Shown here: in pieces, positions 16,234 to 25,037 of the stretch | How positions within the stretch are numbered: position 1 is the stretch's first letter | Layout of the letters: each line of letters starts with the position of its first letter | NCBI RefSeq assembly: GCF_000379765.1 | Contig: NZ_KB903443.1 | Location: 310,001-374,000 of the forward strand | Source of the DNA: Flexithrix dorotheae DSM 6795 | Lineage (GTDB): Bacteria > Bacteroidota > Bacteroidia > Cytophagales > Flammeovirgaceae | Reading direction: 5' to 3' | Length of the DNA stretch: 64,000 nucleotides | Notes under the pieces: generated by a model | Seen by the model: the letters and a program-made list of their open reading frames with translations, nothing else | Database searches by the model: none | What the model was told of the DNA's origin: nothing | Position numbers and translations under genes: made by a program

Positions 16234-16267
16234 AAAAGCTACTTCATGATTGAGGTGGCTTTTTTTG
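16234..16267 (+). terminator. Intrinsic terminator of the cobalamin cluster
   Basis: AAAAGCTACTTCA and TGAGGTGGCTTTT pair over 13 positions (two of them G-U) around the loop TGAT and run into a tract of seven T. It ends transcription after the TonB receptor. Confidence 0.82.
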
Positions 16268-16374
16268 TTGTGTAAAAAATCAATCCAACATTTCTCCATC
16301 AAAATTATTTTCCTTTAATCTCCCTAAAATGTCTTAATTTTAAATCACTTATTGGATTTAGAGAATATATCACC

Positions 16375-17925
16375 ATGAATAAACAGGAAAAATCAGCATT
16401 ACTAAAACAAAAAAACTTAGAAGCCGAGCAGGGCGGAGGGGAAAAACGGATTGCTTCTCAACATAAAAAAGGAAAATTAACGGCAAGGGAAAGAATTGCT
16501 TTATTAATAGATGAAGGCACTTTTGAGGAAATTGGGAAATTCGTAAAACACCGTTGTCGGGATTTTGGATTGGAGAATGAAACTTATCTCGGAGATGGTG
16601 TAATCACGGGATATGGCAATATCCATGGCCGACTAGTTTATGTTTTTTCCCAGGATTTCACAGTTTTTGGAGGATCTCTTTCCGAATCGCATGCGGAGAA
16701 GATTTGCAAAATCATGGATTTGGCCATGAAAAATGGAGCTCCGGTTATCGGACTGAATGATTCAGGCGGAGCAAGAATCCAGGAAGGAGTGGTTTCTCTT
16801 GGCGGCTATGCCGATATTTTTTATCGAAATACCCTGGCTTCAGGTGTAGTACCTCAAATATCTGCGGTAATGGGTCCATGTGCTGGTGGAGCAGTTTATT
16901 CCCCAGCCATCACCGATTTTATTATGATGGTGGAAGATACTTCCTATATGTTTGTGACTGGCCCAAATGTAGTGAAAACAGTAACACATGAAGAAGTAAC
17001 CTCAGAAGAACTGGGAGGAGCAAGTACCCACAGCACCAAAAGTGGAGTAACTCAATTCTCTTGTGCCAATGAAGTAGAATGCATTAACAACATCAAAAAA
17101 TTACTTAGTTTTATCCCCCAAAATTGTGAAGAGGACGCTCCGGTTTATCCATATCAATCAAGTGGGGATGAAAAAAGGGTAGTTTTAAATGATATCATTC
17201 CCGAAAATCCGAATCAGCCTTATGACATGCGGGAAGTGGTGGAAGGCATTGTAGATGATGGAGATTTCTTTGAAGTCCATAAAAACTATGCAGAAAATAT
17301 TATAGTGGGATTTGCCAGAATTGGTGGTCGTAGTATAGGGATTGTAGGGAATCAGCCTGCCGTACTCGCAGGAGTTTTAGATATTAATTCCAGTAATAAA
17401 GCCGCCAGATTTGTTCGCTTTTGTGATGCTTTTAATGTGCCACTTCTGGTATTGGAAGATGTTCCGGGATTTTTACCCGGCACTGATCAGGAATGGAATG
17501 GCATTATTTCCAATGGGGCCAAGTTGCTCTATGCTTTTTGTGAAGCTACTGTTCCCAGAGTCACGGTGATTACAAGAAAAGCCTATGGCGGTGCTTATGA
17601 TGTGATGAACTCCAAACATATTGGGGCAGATATGAACTTTGCCTGGCCTACTGCAGAAATTGCGGTAATGGGTGCAAAAGGTGCAGCGGAAATTATTTTC
17701 AGGAAGGAAATCGCAGCTTCCGATGATCCAGAGTCTAAATTACAGGAAAAAGTGGATGATTATACAGAAACCTTTGCCAATCCTTACCGGGCAGCCAACA
17801 GGGGTTTTATTGATGAAGTCATTGAGCCAGAAAATACCAGAACAAAGTTAATTCGGGCTTTTAAAATGCTGGAAAATAAGGTGGATAAATTGCCAAAGAA
17901 AAAGCATGGGAATATTCCCCTTTAA
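16375..17925 (+). CDS. Acyl-CoA carboxylase beta (carboxyltransferase) subunit
   Basis: This 516-residue protein has the usual length of propionyl-CoA or methylcrotonyl-type carboxyltransferase subunits. The N-terminal half carries [20 protein letters not shown], the acyl-CoA-binding GGARIQEGV and the oxyanion-hole region [16 protein letters not shown]. The C-terminal half carries biotin-site features [16 protein letters not shown] and [18 protein letters not shown]. It transfers carboxyl from biotin to acyl-CoA, most likely propionyl-CoA, leading to methylmalonyl-CoA. No alpha (biotin carboxylase) subunit is adjacent; it must be encoded elsewhere. The methylmalonyl route needs B12, which makes its place next to the cobalamin cluster suggestive, although a terminator separates them. 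Confidence 0.9.
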   Translation: MNKQEKSALLKQKNLEAEQGGGEKRIASQHKKGKLTARERIALLIDEGTFEEIGKFVKHRCRDFGLENETYLGDGVITGYGNIHGRLVYVFSQDFTVFGGSLSESHAEKICKIMDLAMKNGAPVIGLNDSGGARIQEGVVSLGGYADIFYRNTLASGVVPQISAVMGPCAGGAVYSPAITDFIMMVEDTSYMFVTGPNVVKTVTHEEVTSEELGGASTHSTKSGVTQFSCANEVECINNIKKLLSFIPQNCEEDAPVYPYQSSGDEKRVVLNDIIPENPNQPYDMREVVEGIVDDGDFFEVHKNYAENIIVGFARIGGRSIGIVGNQPAVLAGVLDINSSNKAARFVRFCDAFNVPLLVLEDVPGFLPGTDQEWNGIISNGAKLLYAFCEATVPRVTVITRKAYGGAYDVMNSKHIGADMNFAWPTAEIAVMGAKGAAEIIFRKEIAASDDPESKLQEKVDDYTETFANPYRAANRGFIDEVIEPENTRTKLIRAFKMLENKVDKLPKKKHGNIPL

Positions 17926-18257
17926 GAATTTATTTTAATAATTGGGAAGACAAAAAAGAAACACCACCCTTTTATCATCAGAATGCCAAACCACGCTAGA
18001 GGGGGCTAGGGAAAATTCAAATAGCACCTAGTACCTAGCTTAAGTAAACGCTTCGCTTGATACTTAAGCCTATTAAATTAAGGAAAGTTTGTAACTTTCC
18101 GCTAGACTAGCGATACAATCACCTTGTTCATCCATCCTCGTTGCAAACGAGGATGATAAATTTTGTTAGCCTGAGGGCTATGGGATTAAGGGAAGGTTTT
18201 CTTTATCCCTTTAAAATACTATATATAAGTCTCCAAGCAAAAAATATTCATTTCACC
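17926..18257. other. Intergenic region with hairpin array
   Basis: About 330 bases before the cysS promoter hold no supported gene. The right part (18038-18180) is packed with five inverted repeats, described separately. The left part has CTAG-rich short repeats (for example around 18023-18038). Confidence 0.55.
18038..18180. repeat. Array of five hairpins (extragenic repeat cluster)
   Basis: Five perfect inverted repeats follow one another: GCTTAAGTA/TACTTAAGC (18038-18046, 18061-18069), GGAAAGTT/AACTTTCC around TGT (18082-18100), CGCTAG/CTAGCG around A (18100-18112), CATCCTCGTT/AACGAGGATG around GCA (18133-18155), and TAGCC/GGCTA around TGAG (18167-18180). None has a U-tract. Similar small-loop hairpins occur at 12484-12608. 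The layout suggests REP-like or mosaic repeat elements. Confidence 0.72.
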
Positions 18258-18265
18258 TATTTTTG
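18258..18265 (+). promoter_or_regulatory. Putative -7 box of cysS
   Basis: TATTTTTG fits TAnnTTTG and lies 44 bases upstream of the cysS ATG. A -33 TTTG at standard distance is absent, so this is moderate support. Confidence 0.4.
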
Positions 18266-18309
18266 CCCTGTTGTATAAAAATTAAACATGCGCTTATTAA
18301 ATTTGCCAA

Positions 18310-19803
18310 ATGCAACCACCATTCAAAATATATAATACTTTAACCCGAAAAAAAGAGGTTTTCAAACCCATCAATCCACCTTTAGTGGGTATGTATGTTT
18401 GTGGCCCTACAGTATATAATTATGTTCATCTTGGTAATGTGAGAACTTTTACCGGTTTTGACATACTCTATAGGTATTTACTTCACCTGGGCTATAAAGT
18501 CCGGTATGTGAGAAATATTACCGATGTGGGCCACCTTGTGGATGATGCTGATGACGGGGAGGATAAAATTGGGAAAAAGGCCAAACTTGATAATCTGGAA
18601 CCCATGGAAGTGGTACAAAAGTACACCAACGATTTCCATGATGTGATGAACATTCTGAACAATAAAGCACCCAGTATTGAGCCTTCTGCAACCGGTCATA
18701 TGATTGAACAAATCAAAATGATTGAAGATTTGCTTGAAAAAGGATTTGCCTACGAAACCAATGGCTCAGTATATTTTGATGTACGGAAATATAGTGAAAG
18801 CCATGAGTATGGTAAACTTTCAGGTAGAAATATTGATGAACTATTGTCCGGCCAGCGGGAATTGGATGGACAGGATGAAAAAAGAGAAAATATAGATTTT
18901 GCTTTGTGGAAAAAGGCAACCAAAGGTCATATTATGCGCTGGCCTTCTCCTTGGAGTGATGGTTTTCCCGGCTGGCATTTGGAATGCTCGGTAATGGGCC
19001 AAAAATATCTGGGGAAAACTTTTGATATTCATGGCGGTGGAATGGACCTGAAATTCCCTCATCACGAGTGTGAAGTTGCTCAGGGAACTGCTTGTAATGA
19101 TGTTGAGCCAGTGAATTACTGGATGCATGCCAATATGCTGACAGTTAACGGACAGAAGATGAGTAAATCACTCAATAATTCTATCCTGCCAAATGAACTC
19201 TTTTCTGGGAACAACCCCTTGTTGGATCAGGCTTATAGCCCCATGACTTTGCGATTTGCCTTTATGCAAGCACATTACAGAAGCACGATGGATATTTCCA
19301 ATGAAGCCCTGAAAGCTGCTTCTAAGGGTTATAGGAAAATGATTAATGGGTTAAGGCTGGTGAAAGGCTTAAGTTATTCCGAAGATAGTGCAATTGAAAA
19401 AGATGCAAAGCTGAATAAGCAAATTCTGTCGATTATCGATTCGGTTTACCGGGGAATGAATGATGATCTGAATACTGCTGTAGCCATTGCAGGATTGTTT
19501 AATCTGCTCAAAAAGATCAATGGCATTCACCTGGGGCAAATCAAAATTCCCGCTTTGGAAAAAGAAGTTTTCGATAAAATGGTGAATACTTATATAAGTT
19601 TTGTGGAAGACGTACTTGGGTTTATTGAGGAAAAACCGCAAAACCTGGAAAGTGCCATAGAAATTGTACTACAGGACTATAAAGAAGCGAAAGAAGCAAA
19701 AGATTACGATAAAGTTGACTTAATTCGTGGGCAACTGAAGGTAATGGGCATTAGTGTAAAAGACATGAAAGACCGGATTGAGTGGGCTTACGATGAGCAG
19801 TAG
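18310..19803 (+). CDS. cysS: Cysteinyl-tRNA synthetase
   Basis: The 497-residue product has the normal length of class I CysRS. The signature [20 protein letters not shown] holds the first zinc ligand and the HIGH-type motif (HLGN). Further zinc ligands lie in WHLECSVMG and HHECEVAQG. The KMSKS loop appears as [10 protein letters not shown]. The anticodon-binding helical domain follows, ending with [18 protein letters not shown]. It charges tRNA-Cys with cysteine in the cytoplasm. It is followed by a clear terminator and so probably forms a single-gene unit. Confidence 0.97.
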   Translation: MQPPFKIYNTLTRKKEVFKPINPPLVGMYVCGPTVYNYVHLGNVRTFTGFDILYRYLLHLGYKVRYVRNITDVGHLVDDADDGEDKIGKKAKLDNLEPMEVVQKYTNDFHDVMNILNNKAPSIEPSATGHMIEQIKMIEDLLEKGFAYETNGSVYFDVRKYSESHEYGKLSGRNIDELLSGQRELDGQDEKRENIDFALWKKATKGHIMRWPSPWSDGFPGWHLECSVMGQKYLGKTFDIHGGGMDLKFPHHECEVAQGTACNDVEPVNYWMHANMLTVNGQKMSKSLNNSILPNELFSGNNPLLDQAYSPMTLRFAFMQAHYRSTMDISNEALKAASKGYRKMINGLRLVKGLSYSEDSAIEKDAKLNKQILSIIDSVYRGMNDDLNTAVAIAGLFNLLKKINGIHLGQIKIPALEKEVFDKMVNTYISFVEDVLGFIEEKPQNLESAIEIVLQDYKEAKEAKDYDKVDLIRGQLKVMGISVKDMKDRIEWAYDEQ

Positions 19804-19824
19804 GCTTCTATTTTGAATTTCATT

Positions 19825-19866
19825 GAAAAAGGGTAGAAATAAATGATTGTTTTCTACCCTTTTTTT
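19825..19866 (+). terminator. Intrinsic terminator of cysS
   Basis: AAAAAGGGTAGAAA (19826-19839) pairs with TTTCTACCCTTTTT (19851-19864), a 14-bp stem with an 11-base loop and T-tract. It is 22 bases after the cysS stop, and the flanking A and T tracts could make it work in both directions. Confidence 0.93.
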
Positions 19867-19883
19867 GAAAGCCAAATCAAGAA

Positions 19884-20006
19884 ATTAAGCACCCGTGCTC
19901 CATACTGCGTACTCCATACCGGGTACTATTATTTCCGAGAAATAATAATCTCTCTATCAGTCTTTTATGGCAAAATAGCACACGATTAATTTTGAATTAC
20001 TACTTA
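19884..20006. repeat. Dispersed repeat, copy 1 of 3
   Basis: This copy (about 123 bp) starts TTAAGCACC and ends near CTACTTAA. It shares with copies at 23582 and 30576 the core ACTATTATTTCCGAGAAA, a CTATCAG stretch, CTTTTATGGCAAAATA and TTAATTTTGAATTAC. A perfect hairpin, ATTATTTC/GAAATAAT around CGA, lies inside. It sits between the convergent ends of cysS and egtD, and its right end reaches the egtD stop. Confidence 0.85.
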
Positions 20007-20978
20007 ACTCAACTCCCAAACCGAATCCAGGAAGTATTTCCTTTCATCGTAAAACTGATGAGTCATTCCGAAGCCTGCTTTTTGGGCAATTTCCTTTAAT
20101 TCTGAAACGGAATATTTTTGGGAAATTTCCGTATGGATAGCTTCGTAGGCTTCAAATTCAATTTTATCATTTAAATCCGCTATTTCTACTACCTGATCTT
20201 CAAGGCTAATCAAATAGCTTTTACAGGTTCCTGTCTGTGGATCGTACACCGGATAATGCATAAATTTGTTTAAATCGAAATTTGCTCCCAATTCCCGATT
20301 AATTCTTTCCAATAAATTCAGGTTGAACCTTTTGGTTATACCCGAGGCATCATTATAGGCATTCAGAATTATCTTTGGATCTTTTTTCAGGTCAGTTCCC
20401 AAAAACAGAAAGTCCTGTTTCCCAATTCTTAAACCGATTTCTTTTAAGAAATCTACTGCCTCCTCTTTTTTGAAATTCCCAATATTGGAACCCAGAAAGA
20501 AGATTACGTTCCTTACTGTTTCATCCCTGTCATCATCATGAAGATGATCTAATGCATGAAAGTAGTCATTCCTGATACTATGCACTTTGAGTTTAGGAAA
20601 ACGGTTTTCCAGATCAGAAACCAGGTGTTTCAACACATTTTCGGAAATGTCAATGGGTACATATTCAAAGTTCGCATTTTTATTGAGAAAATGTTCGAGT
20701 AAAACTTTGGTTTTGAGTCCGTCCCCAGCACCAAATTCAATGATTCTGAATTTTTCTACATCCTTACTGAACAGGTTTAATAAATCTGCTTTATAATTGG
20801 TGAAAATATCGTATTCAGCATTGGTAAGGTAATATTCTTCCATATTCATGATTTCCTGAAAGATTTTATCACCTTTTTGATCATAAAAATATTTCGACTG
20901 CAAAAATTTTGGTTGAGCTGATAATCCTTTAAGGACATCCTTTGCAAAAGTGTTATCTATTTTTTCTTTGGTTAACAT
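20004..20978 (-). CDS. egtD: L-histidine N-alpha-methyltransferase EgtD
   Basis: This 324-residue protein has the usual length of EgtD. It carries the family opening KFLQSKYFYDQKGDKIFQEI and a SAM loop IIEFGAGDGLKT. Also present are FLGSNIGNFKKEEA and a C-terminal domain with ISLEDQVVEIADL-like text and TEISQKYSVSELKEIAQKAG. The enzyme trimethylates histidine to hercynine. The EgtB-type sulfoxide synthase gene lies 199 bases upstream on the same strand, giving the first two steps of ergothioneine synthesis. The C-S lyase for the last step is not in the window. The stop overlaps the edge of a dispersed repeat. Confidence 0.93.
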   Translation of the reverse strand: MLTKEKIDNTFAKDVLKGLSAQPKFLQSKYFYDQKGDKIFQEIMNMEEYYLTNAEYDIFTNYKADLLNLFSKDVEKFRIIEFGAGDGLKTKVLLEHFLNKNANFEYVPIDISENVLKHLVSDLENRFPKLKVHSIRNDYFHALDHLHDDDRDETVRNVIFFLGSNIGNFKKEEAVDFLKEIGLRIGKQDFLFLGTDLKKDPKIILNAYNDASGITKRFNLNLLERINRELGANFDLNKFMHYPVYDPQTGTCKSYLISLEDQVVEIADLNDKIEFEAYEAIHTEISQKYSVSELKEIAQKAGFGMTHQFYDERKYFLDSVWELS

Positions 20979-21177
20979 CCTGATTTTGATTTGGTTATAT
21001 AGAAATAAGTTTTATATCCAACAATTCCCAATTCTTCTAAAACAAATCTTCGGATCTGAATAGTTTTCGCCAGGAACCTTCTGTAAATCCGACTTTAGAA
21101 AAGAGCCCCAGAGTCCCGAAAATTTAGCCGGAGCAAGCTTTTTTATCACATTGGGAATTACTGTTAAGCGTAATAAT
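20979..21177 (-). other. Spacer between egtB and egtD
   Basis: The 199-base gap holds short open frames on the minus strand (one of about 45 codons from a GTG near 21145), but none has a convincing start or a family I recognise. It may contain remnants of decayed sequence. No terminator is visible, so cotranscription of egtB and egtD is possible. Confidence 0.4.
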
Positions 21178-22440
21178 TTACTGATAAGCAGCCAGTCGGA
21201 TTCCCGAAAATTGCCATTGTTTGTCAGTTTGGAAAAAATTCCTGTAGGAGGCCCTTATTTGAGTATATGGAGTGGCACAAGATCCTCCTTTCAAAACCAT
21301 CTGATTGATCATAAACTTGCCATTGTATTCCCCAAGTGCTCCTTTATCCTGCTTATAATACGGATAGGGTAAATAGGAACTATTCGTCCATTCCCACACT
21401 TCTCCATAAAACTGAAAGTCATTTTTTGTTCTGGGAACCGGAGTATACTTTTCGCTTTCCAGCAAATTAGCATCCTGTGGTATTTCAGGAGAAAATAATT
21501 TACAGGCTGTTTCCCATTCAAATTCCGTAGGCAACCTCATTTCTTTCCATCTGGCAAATGCATCTGCCTCAAAAAAGTTCACATGGGTAACAGGTGCAGA
21601 TAAATCCACTTTCTGAAACCCACCAAGTGTATAATTGTGCCAGCAGCCATCTACTTTAAACCAGTAAAGTGGAGCCTTCACTTTGTTTTCTTTCACCCAC
21701 TCCCAGCCTTCCGATAGCCAGAATTGATATTTTTCATAGCCACCAGCCTCAATAAATTCCAGGTATTCCACATTGGTAATTAACCGGTCCATAATTTTAT
21801 AGGCATGCAGAAAAGTTTTATGAAAACCGGTTTCATTGTCAAAATGGAAGCCATCACCCTTATAGCCGATTTCATAAAGCCCCTCCTCTATCTCCAAAAA
21901 ATGTGCTCCCTCGGTATTTGGTACCAAACCCAATTCTATCTCCTGACCTTTATAAATGGGAAATAGCGGATTATTTCCCAAAATGTATTTAATGTCAGTT
22001 ACCAGCAATTCCTGATGCTGCATTTCATGCTGGAGCCCAAGAATTACCCAATCATTAATTTTATCGGCAATTGCTTCATCTGATATCATTTCCTGCATTT
22101 GACTATCTACATATTTTCTGTATGCAATGATTTCGGAATATGATGGTCTGGTAAGGTTTCCCCTGTTAGTTCTAAGAATCCGTTCACCCTGCGATTCATA
22201 ATAACTATTGAAAATATAATTCCAGCTTTTATTAAAGTGCTTATAGCCTTTTTTAAATCTTGAAAGGATAAAATTTTCAAAAAACCAGGTGGAATGACCC
22301 AGGTGCCATTTGGGCGGGCTCACATCAACTATGGGTTGTACCACAGTATCCTCCTCCTTTAAGGGTTGACACAAAGCCACAGTTTTGTTTCTGGTGGCAC
22401 TATATGAAGCTGCCAGATGAGTAGTTTCAGTAATAATCAC
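21178..22440 (-). CDS. egtB: Ergothioneine biosynthesis sulfoxide synthase EgtB
   Basis: The 420-residue product starts at GTG (22440); no in-frame ATG is near. An N-terminal DinB-like domain carries the three iron-binding histidines: His49 in HLGHSTWFF, and His138 and His142 in QHEMQHQELL. The C-terminal FGE/sulfatase-modifying-like domain follows (HVNFFEADAFARWKEMRLPT, GEVWEWTNSSYLPYPYY, VLKGGSCATPYTQIRASYRN). The enzyme joins hercynine to a thiol (cysteine or gamma-glutamylcysteine) with oxygen. No gamma-glutamylcysteine ligase or EgtC-type hydrolase is nearby, so which thiol is used is open. It is upstream of egtD. Confidence 0.92.
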   Translation of the reverse strand: MIITETTHLAASYSATRNKTVALCQPLKEEDTVVQPIVDVSPPKWHLGHSTWFFENFILSRFKKGYKHFNKSWNYIFNSYYESQGERILRTNRGNLTRPSYSEIIAYRKYVDSQMQEMISDEAIADKINDWVILGLQHEMQHQELLVTDIKYILGNNPLFPIYKGQEIELGLVPNTEGAHFLEIEEGLYEIGYKGDGFHFDNETGFHKTFLHAYKIMDRLITNVEYLEFIEAGGYEKYQFWLSEGWEWVKENKVKAPLYWFKVDGCWHNYTLGGFQKVDLSAPVTHVNFFEADAFARWKEMRLPTEFEWETACKLFSPEIPQDANLLESEKYTPVPRTKNDFQFYGEVWEWTNSSYLPYPYYKQDKGALGEYNGKFMINQMVLKGGSCATPYTQIRASYRNFFQTDKQWQFSGIRLAAYQ

Positions 22441-22714
22441 GGGAATGATGTTGGGATTTTAGGTTGAGTAAATAGTTTTAAGTTTAGCCATTAAACCTCA
22501 ATACCCTGCTTTTGGTTCAAAGAAATTTTGTAGAGACCAGAATCCTGAAAGGGTAAAGCCACCCGCTCTTTCTCAGGAGTTTTCTTCCTCTATTTGTCTA
22601 GGAATTAATGTAAAGGAAAAAGCCAAATCATTAGAAAATAACAAAAAAGTTAATTTTTCGCATAAAACCTTACATGAAGTGTAGTAGTGATTTTCCCAAT
22701 AAATATGAGACAAT

Positions 22715-22727
22715 TCCCAATATGGGA
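22715..22727. promoter_or_regulatory. Perfect 5-bp inverted repeat upstream of a secreted protein gene
   Basis: TCCCA and TGGGA around ATA form a symmetrical site in the divergent region between egtB and the 22877 gene. It could be an operator, but the length is short and no regulator is known. Confidence 0.25.
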
Positions 22728-22876
22728 CAATCCGCAATATAACCAAAATACACAATATACTGATTTACAATCAATTAACTAACTTTACTCACTCTGGCTT
22801 GTATATTGAAACTATGAGGGAAAACGTAGTCAAACAAACAAACTATCACTCGTGTATGGAAACTTTAAATAACAAG

Positions 22877-23278
22877 ATGAAAAATTTAACTGTAATTACA
22901 TTCATCCTGGCTTTGATCTTTATCAACATTCAGGATTCAGCAGCCCAAATAGAAGATAATTTAACTGAAACTAAAAACCCAAACACTTTACTTTCGTCCG
23001 ATCCAAATGAGGCTGGGGAAAATTTTGGCGCAACCATTTTCATGGAGCGATTTGACATCACAACTGAAACTATTGGAGGAGAAATTTTCTATGTAAGAAA
23101 TGAAGAACCACTTTTCATTTTGAAAAGAAACACGGAGTATTCATTTGAGATTCTGGACGAAAACTCCCTGACTATTTCTTCCGCAAAAAGTGCGGTCAAT
23201 ATTAAGTATGAGGAAGATAACACTTTCAAAATTACTCACGAAAAAAGGAAAAACCAGAAAGTAAAAGTTTATCTGTAA
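22877..23278 (+). CDS. Hypothetical secreted protein
   Basis: From the ATG at 22877 the product has 133 residues and a clear signal peptide (MKNLTVITFILALIFINIQ, cleavage near DSAAQ). Upstream in-frame starts (ATG at 22814 and 22856, TTG at 22799) would leave charged residues before it and are less likely. The mature part is small, acidic in its first half and beta-rich in the second (GGEIFYVRNEEPLFILKR), ending with a basic stretch. I do not recognise a family. It stands alone, diverging from egtB. Confidence 0.65.
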   Translation: MKNLTVITFILALIFINIQDSAAQIEDNLTETKNPNTLLSSDPNEAGENFGATIFMERFDITTETIGGEIFYVRNEEPLFILKRNTEYSFEILDENSLTISSAKSAVNIKYEEDNTFKITHEKRKNQKVKVYL

Positions 23279-23581
23279 ATACTAACTTTTCAATCATACA
23301 CAGAATTAAATTTTAACAAACATTACTTACTGACTACATCATAGAAGATAAATTAACTGAAAACTATAAAAAACGACTAACTCGACTGTAATTTACTACC
23401 TACATTTAAACGCGCTTCGTAGACCATTTTTTAGCTGGCTTCATCTGTAAACTAGATTGGATTTAAAATTTACAAGATGTTAAGCCAATTTTTTTTTCTC
23501 TTTCCTTACTTTCTCCAAAAGTAAATTTCAAATTTTCATTTTTTCAGTAGGGAATAGCATAAGTGGTTTGTATTAAATACA
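23279..23581. other. Intergenic region
   Basis: About 300 A+T-rich bases lie between a small secreted protein and a repeat copy. I see no gene. A run of nine T near 23490 follows TTAAGCCAA and could end transcription, but no good stem is present. Confidence 0.35.
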
Positions 23582-23696
23582 AATTAAGCACCAGTACTCC
23601 ACACCGGGTACTATTATTTCCGAGAAATAGTAATCTTTCTATCAGTCTTTTATGGCAAAATAATACACCGTTAATTTTGAATTACTACTTAAAACC
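23582..23696. repeat. Dispersed repeat, copy 2 of 3
   Basis: This copy (about 115 bp) is like those at 19884 and 30576 but lacks about one 14-16-bp subunit near the left end. The right end holds TAATTTTG at 23672-23679, a match to the -7 box TAnnTTTG, 40 bases before the ATG of the lipoprotein gene at 23719. This copy may thus provide a promoter. Confidence 0.85.
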
Positions 23697-23718
23697 TTCA
23701 ACAAACTACTGATAACCC

Positions 23719-24234
23719 ATGAAATTTTTACCCTTTGTAATTGCCATATTTCTATTGTGGAGTTGCACCATTGAAGACCAACCGCCATTTGAAAATACCA
23801 ATGATGGCAAGACTGCTTACGAACCTGTCCTGATGACTCGGACACAATTGGAAAAATCCATTAAAGTTATTGCTCCCATAGAGATTAACAGGCCGGGGAA
23901 AATTTACTTTAAAGATGGATTTATCTTTCTCAATGAAAAATATGAAGGTGTGCATATTATAGACAACAGAAACCCTAAGGAGCCAAAAAATGTAAAATTT
24001 ATTAAAGTTCCGGGATGTCTGGATATGGCCATAAAAAACAACACACTTTATGTTGATAATGCTGTGGACCTAGTGGCAATTGATCTGTCAGGAGCAGATT
24101 TCTCAGAAGTAAGCCGACAAAAAAGAGTATTTCCAGAGCTCTTACCCCCGGATATGGTTGAAATGCCTCTCGCCTTTTCCCCGGAAAAAAGACCTGCTGA
24201 AACTTTTATAGTGAGCTGGAAAAAACTTGATTAG
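23719..24234 (+). CDS. Putative lipoprotein with LVIVD-type beta-propeller repeats
   Basis: The product has 171 residues and a lipoprotein signal (MKFLPFVIAIFLLWSC, lipobox LLWSC). Residues 55-135 hold short blades (FIFLNEKYEGVHIIDNRNPK, NNTLYVDNAVDLVAIDLSG) of LVIVD-repeat type. It is shorter than a full propeller. It opens a three-gene operon (27 and 26 bases between genes) with a second LVIVD lipoprotein and a predicted outer-membrane protein. The complex is probably outer-membrane bound; function unknown. Its promoter may lie in the repeat just upstream. Confidence 0.75.
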   Translation: MKFLPFVIAIFLLWSCTIEDQPPFENTNDGKTAYEPVLMTRTQLEKSIKVIAPIEINRPGKIYFKDGFIFLNEKYEGVHIIDNRNPKEPKNVKFIKVPGCLDMAIKNNTLYVDNAVDLVAIDLSGADFSEVSRQKRVFPELLPPDMVEMPLAFSPEKRPAETFIVSWKKLD

Positions 24235-24261
24235 ACCCAACCCCTTTTAAAAACTCATCCC

Positions 24262-25011
24262 ATGAAAAATCTTTCCTATTTCATTCTTCTTTTATTAGCT
24301 TTTGCAGGCTGTGAATATTCTGATGGTGAAAGCTTTAACCCGGAAACCTCCACTACAGGAGTTGGAGGTTCTACTGCCAGGTTTGCCGTTTCGGGTGATG
24401 TACTCTACACTGTCGATCACAATTCCCTCATTGTTTTTGATATTTCTCAGGAGCAAAACCCCAGGATGCTTAAGCAAATCGGGCTTTCTGCAATTGTAGA
24501 AACTATTTTCCCCAAGGGAAACCTTCTTTTTATTGGTTCACAGAACGGAATGTTTATTTATGATGTAAAGAACCCTATTAATCCTATTATGTTATCCATG
24601 TATGTGCATACCGTGAGTTGTGACCCTGTAGTGGCGGATGACCGATATGCCTATGTAACCTTGCGATCTCAAACAGGATTTTGTGGAAGAGATATTAACG
24701 AATTACAAATTATTGATATCCAGAATCTATATAATCCAACCCTTCTTACTTCTTATGGAATGACTGCCCCAAAAGGACTAGGAATAAACGATACTACATT
24801 ATTTGTTTGTGATGATGGATTAAAAATATTTAATGCTTCAGATGTTTTGAATTTAAAACAAACTAACCATTTTAATATAGAAGCGGATGATGTCATTCCT
24901 TTGGCCGACAGATTGCTAATTACGGGAGAAGATGGCCTTTATCAATATACTTACAAGAATGGTGAAATTAGCTTAATGAGTACCATTCCCATAGAAAGAA
25001 TCTACAATTAA
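24262..25011 (+). CDS. LVIVD repeat-containing lipoprotein
   Basis: This 249-residue protein has a lipobox LAFAGC at the end of its signal peptide. The body is a small beta-propeller of LVIVD-type blades, each with a VxDIxxxxNPxxL pattern (LIVFDISQEQNPRMLKQIG, MFIYDVKNPINPIMLSMY, LQIIDIQNLYNPTLLTSY). Family members are exported and of unknown role. It is translated 27 bases after the preceding lipoprotein gene and 26 bases before the outer-membrane protein gene, which suggests a joint surface complex. Confidence 0.83.
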   Translation: MKNLSYFILLLLAFAGCEYSDGESFNPETSTTGVGGSTARFAVSGDVLYTVDHNSLIVFDISQEQNPRMLKQIGLSAIVETIFPKGNLLFIGSQNGMFIYDVKNPINPIMLSMYVHTVSCDPVVADDRYAYVTLRSQTGFCGRDINELQIIDIQNLYNPTLLTSYGMTAPKGLGINDTTLFVCDDGLKIFNASDVLNLKQTNHFNIEADDVIPLADRLLITGEDGLYQYTYKNGEISLMSTIPIERIYN

Positions 25012-25037
25012 AATTGAATAACCATCAATAAACCACT

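Noticed and set aside
21010-21177. Small minus-strand frames between egtB and egtD, including one ending FTEGSWRKLF-like text
   Set aside because: Frames are under 50 codons, lack a good start, and stop codons interrupt any longer reading. They could be decayed coding sequence but I cannot support a gene.
23642-23845. Minus-strand frame of 67 codons across repeat copy 2 and the following gene
   Set aside because: It runs from the repeat into the antisense of a lipoprotein gene and is not kept in the other repeat copies.
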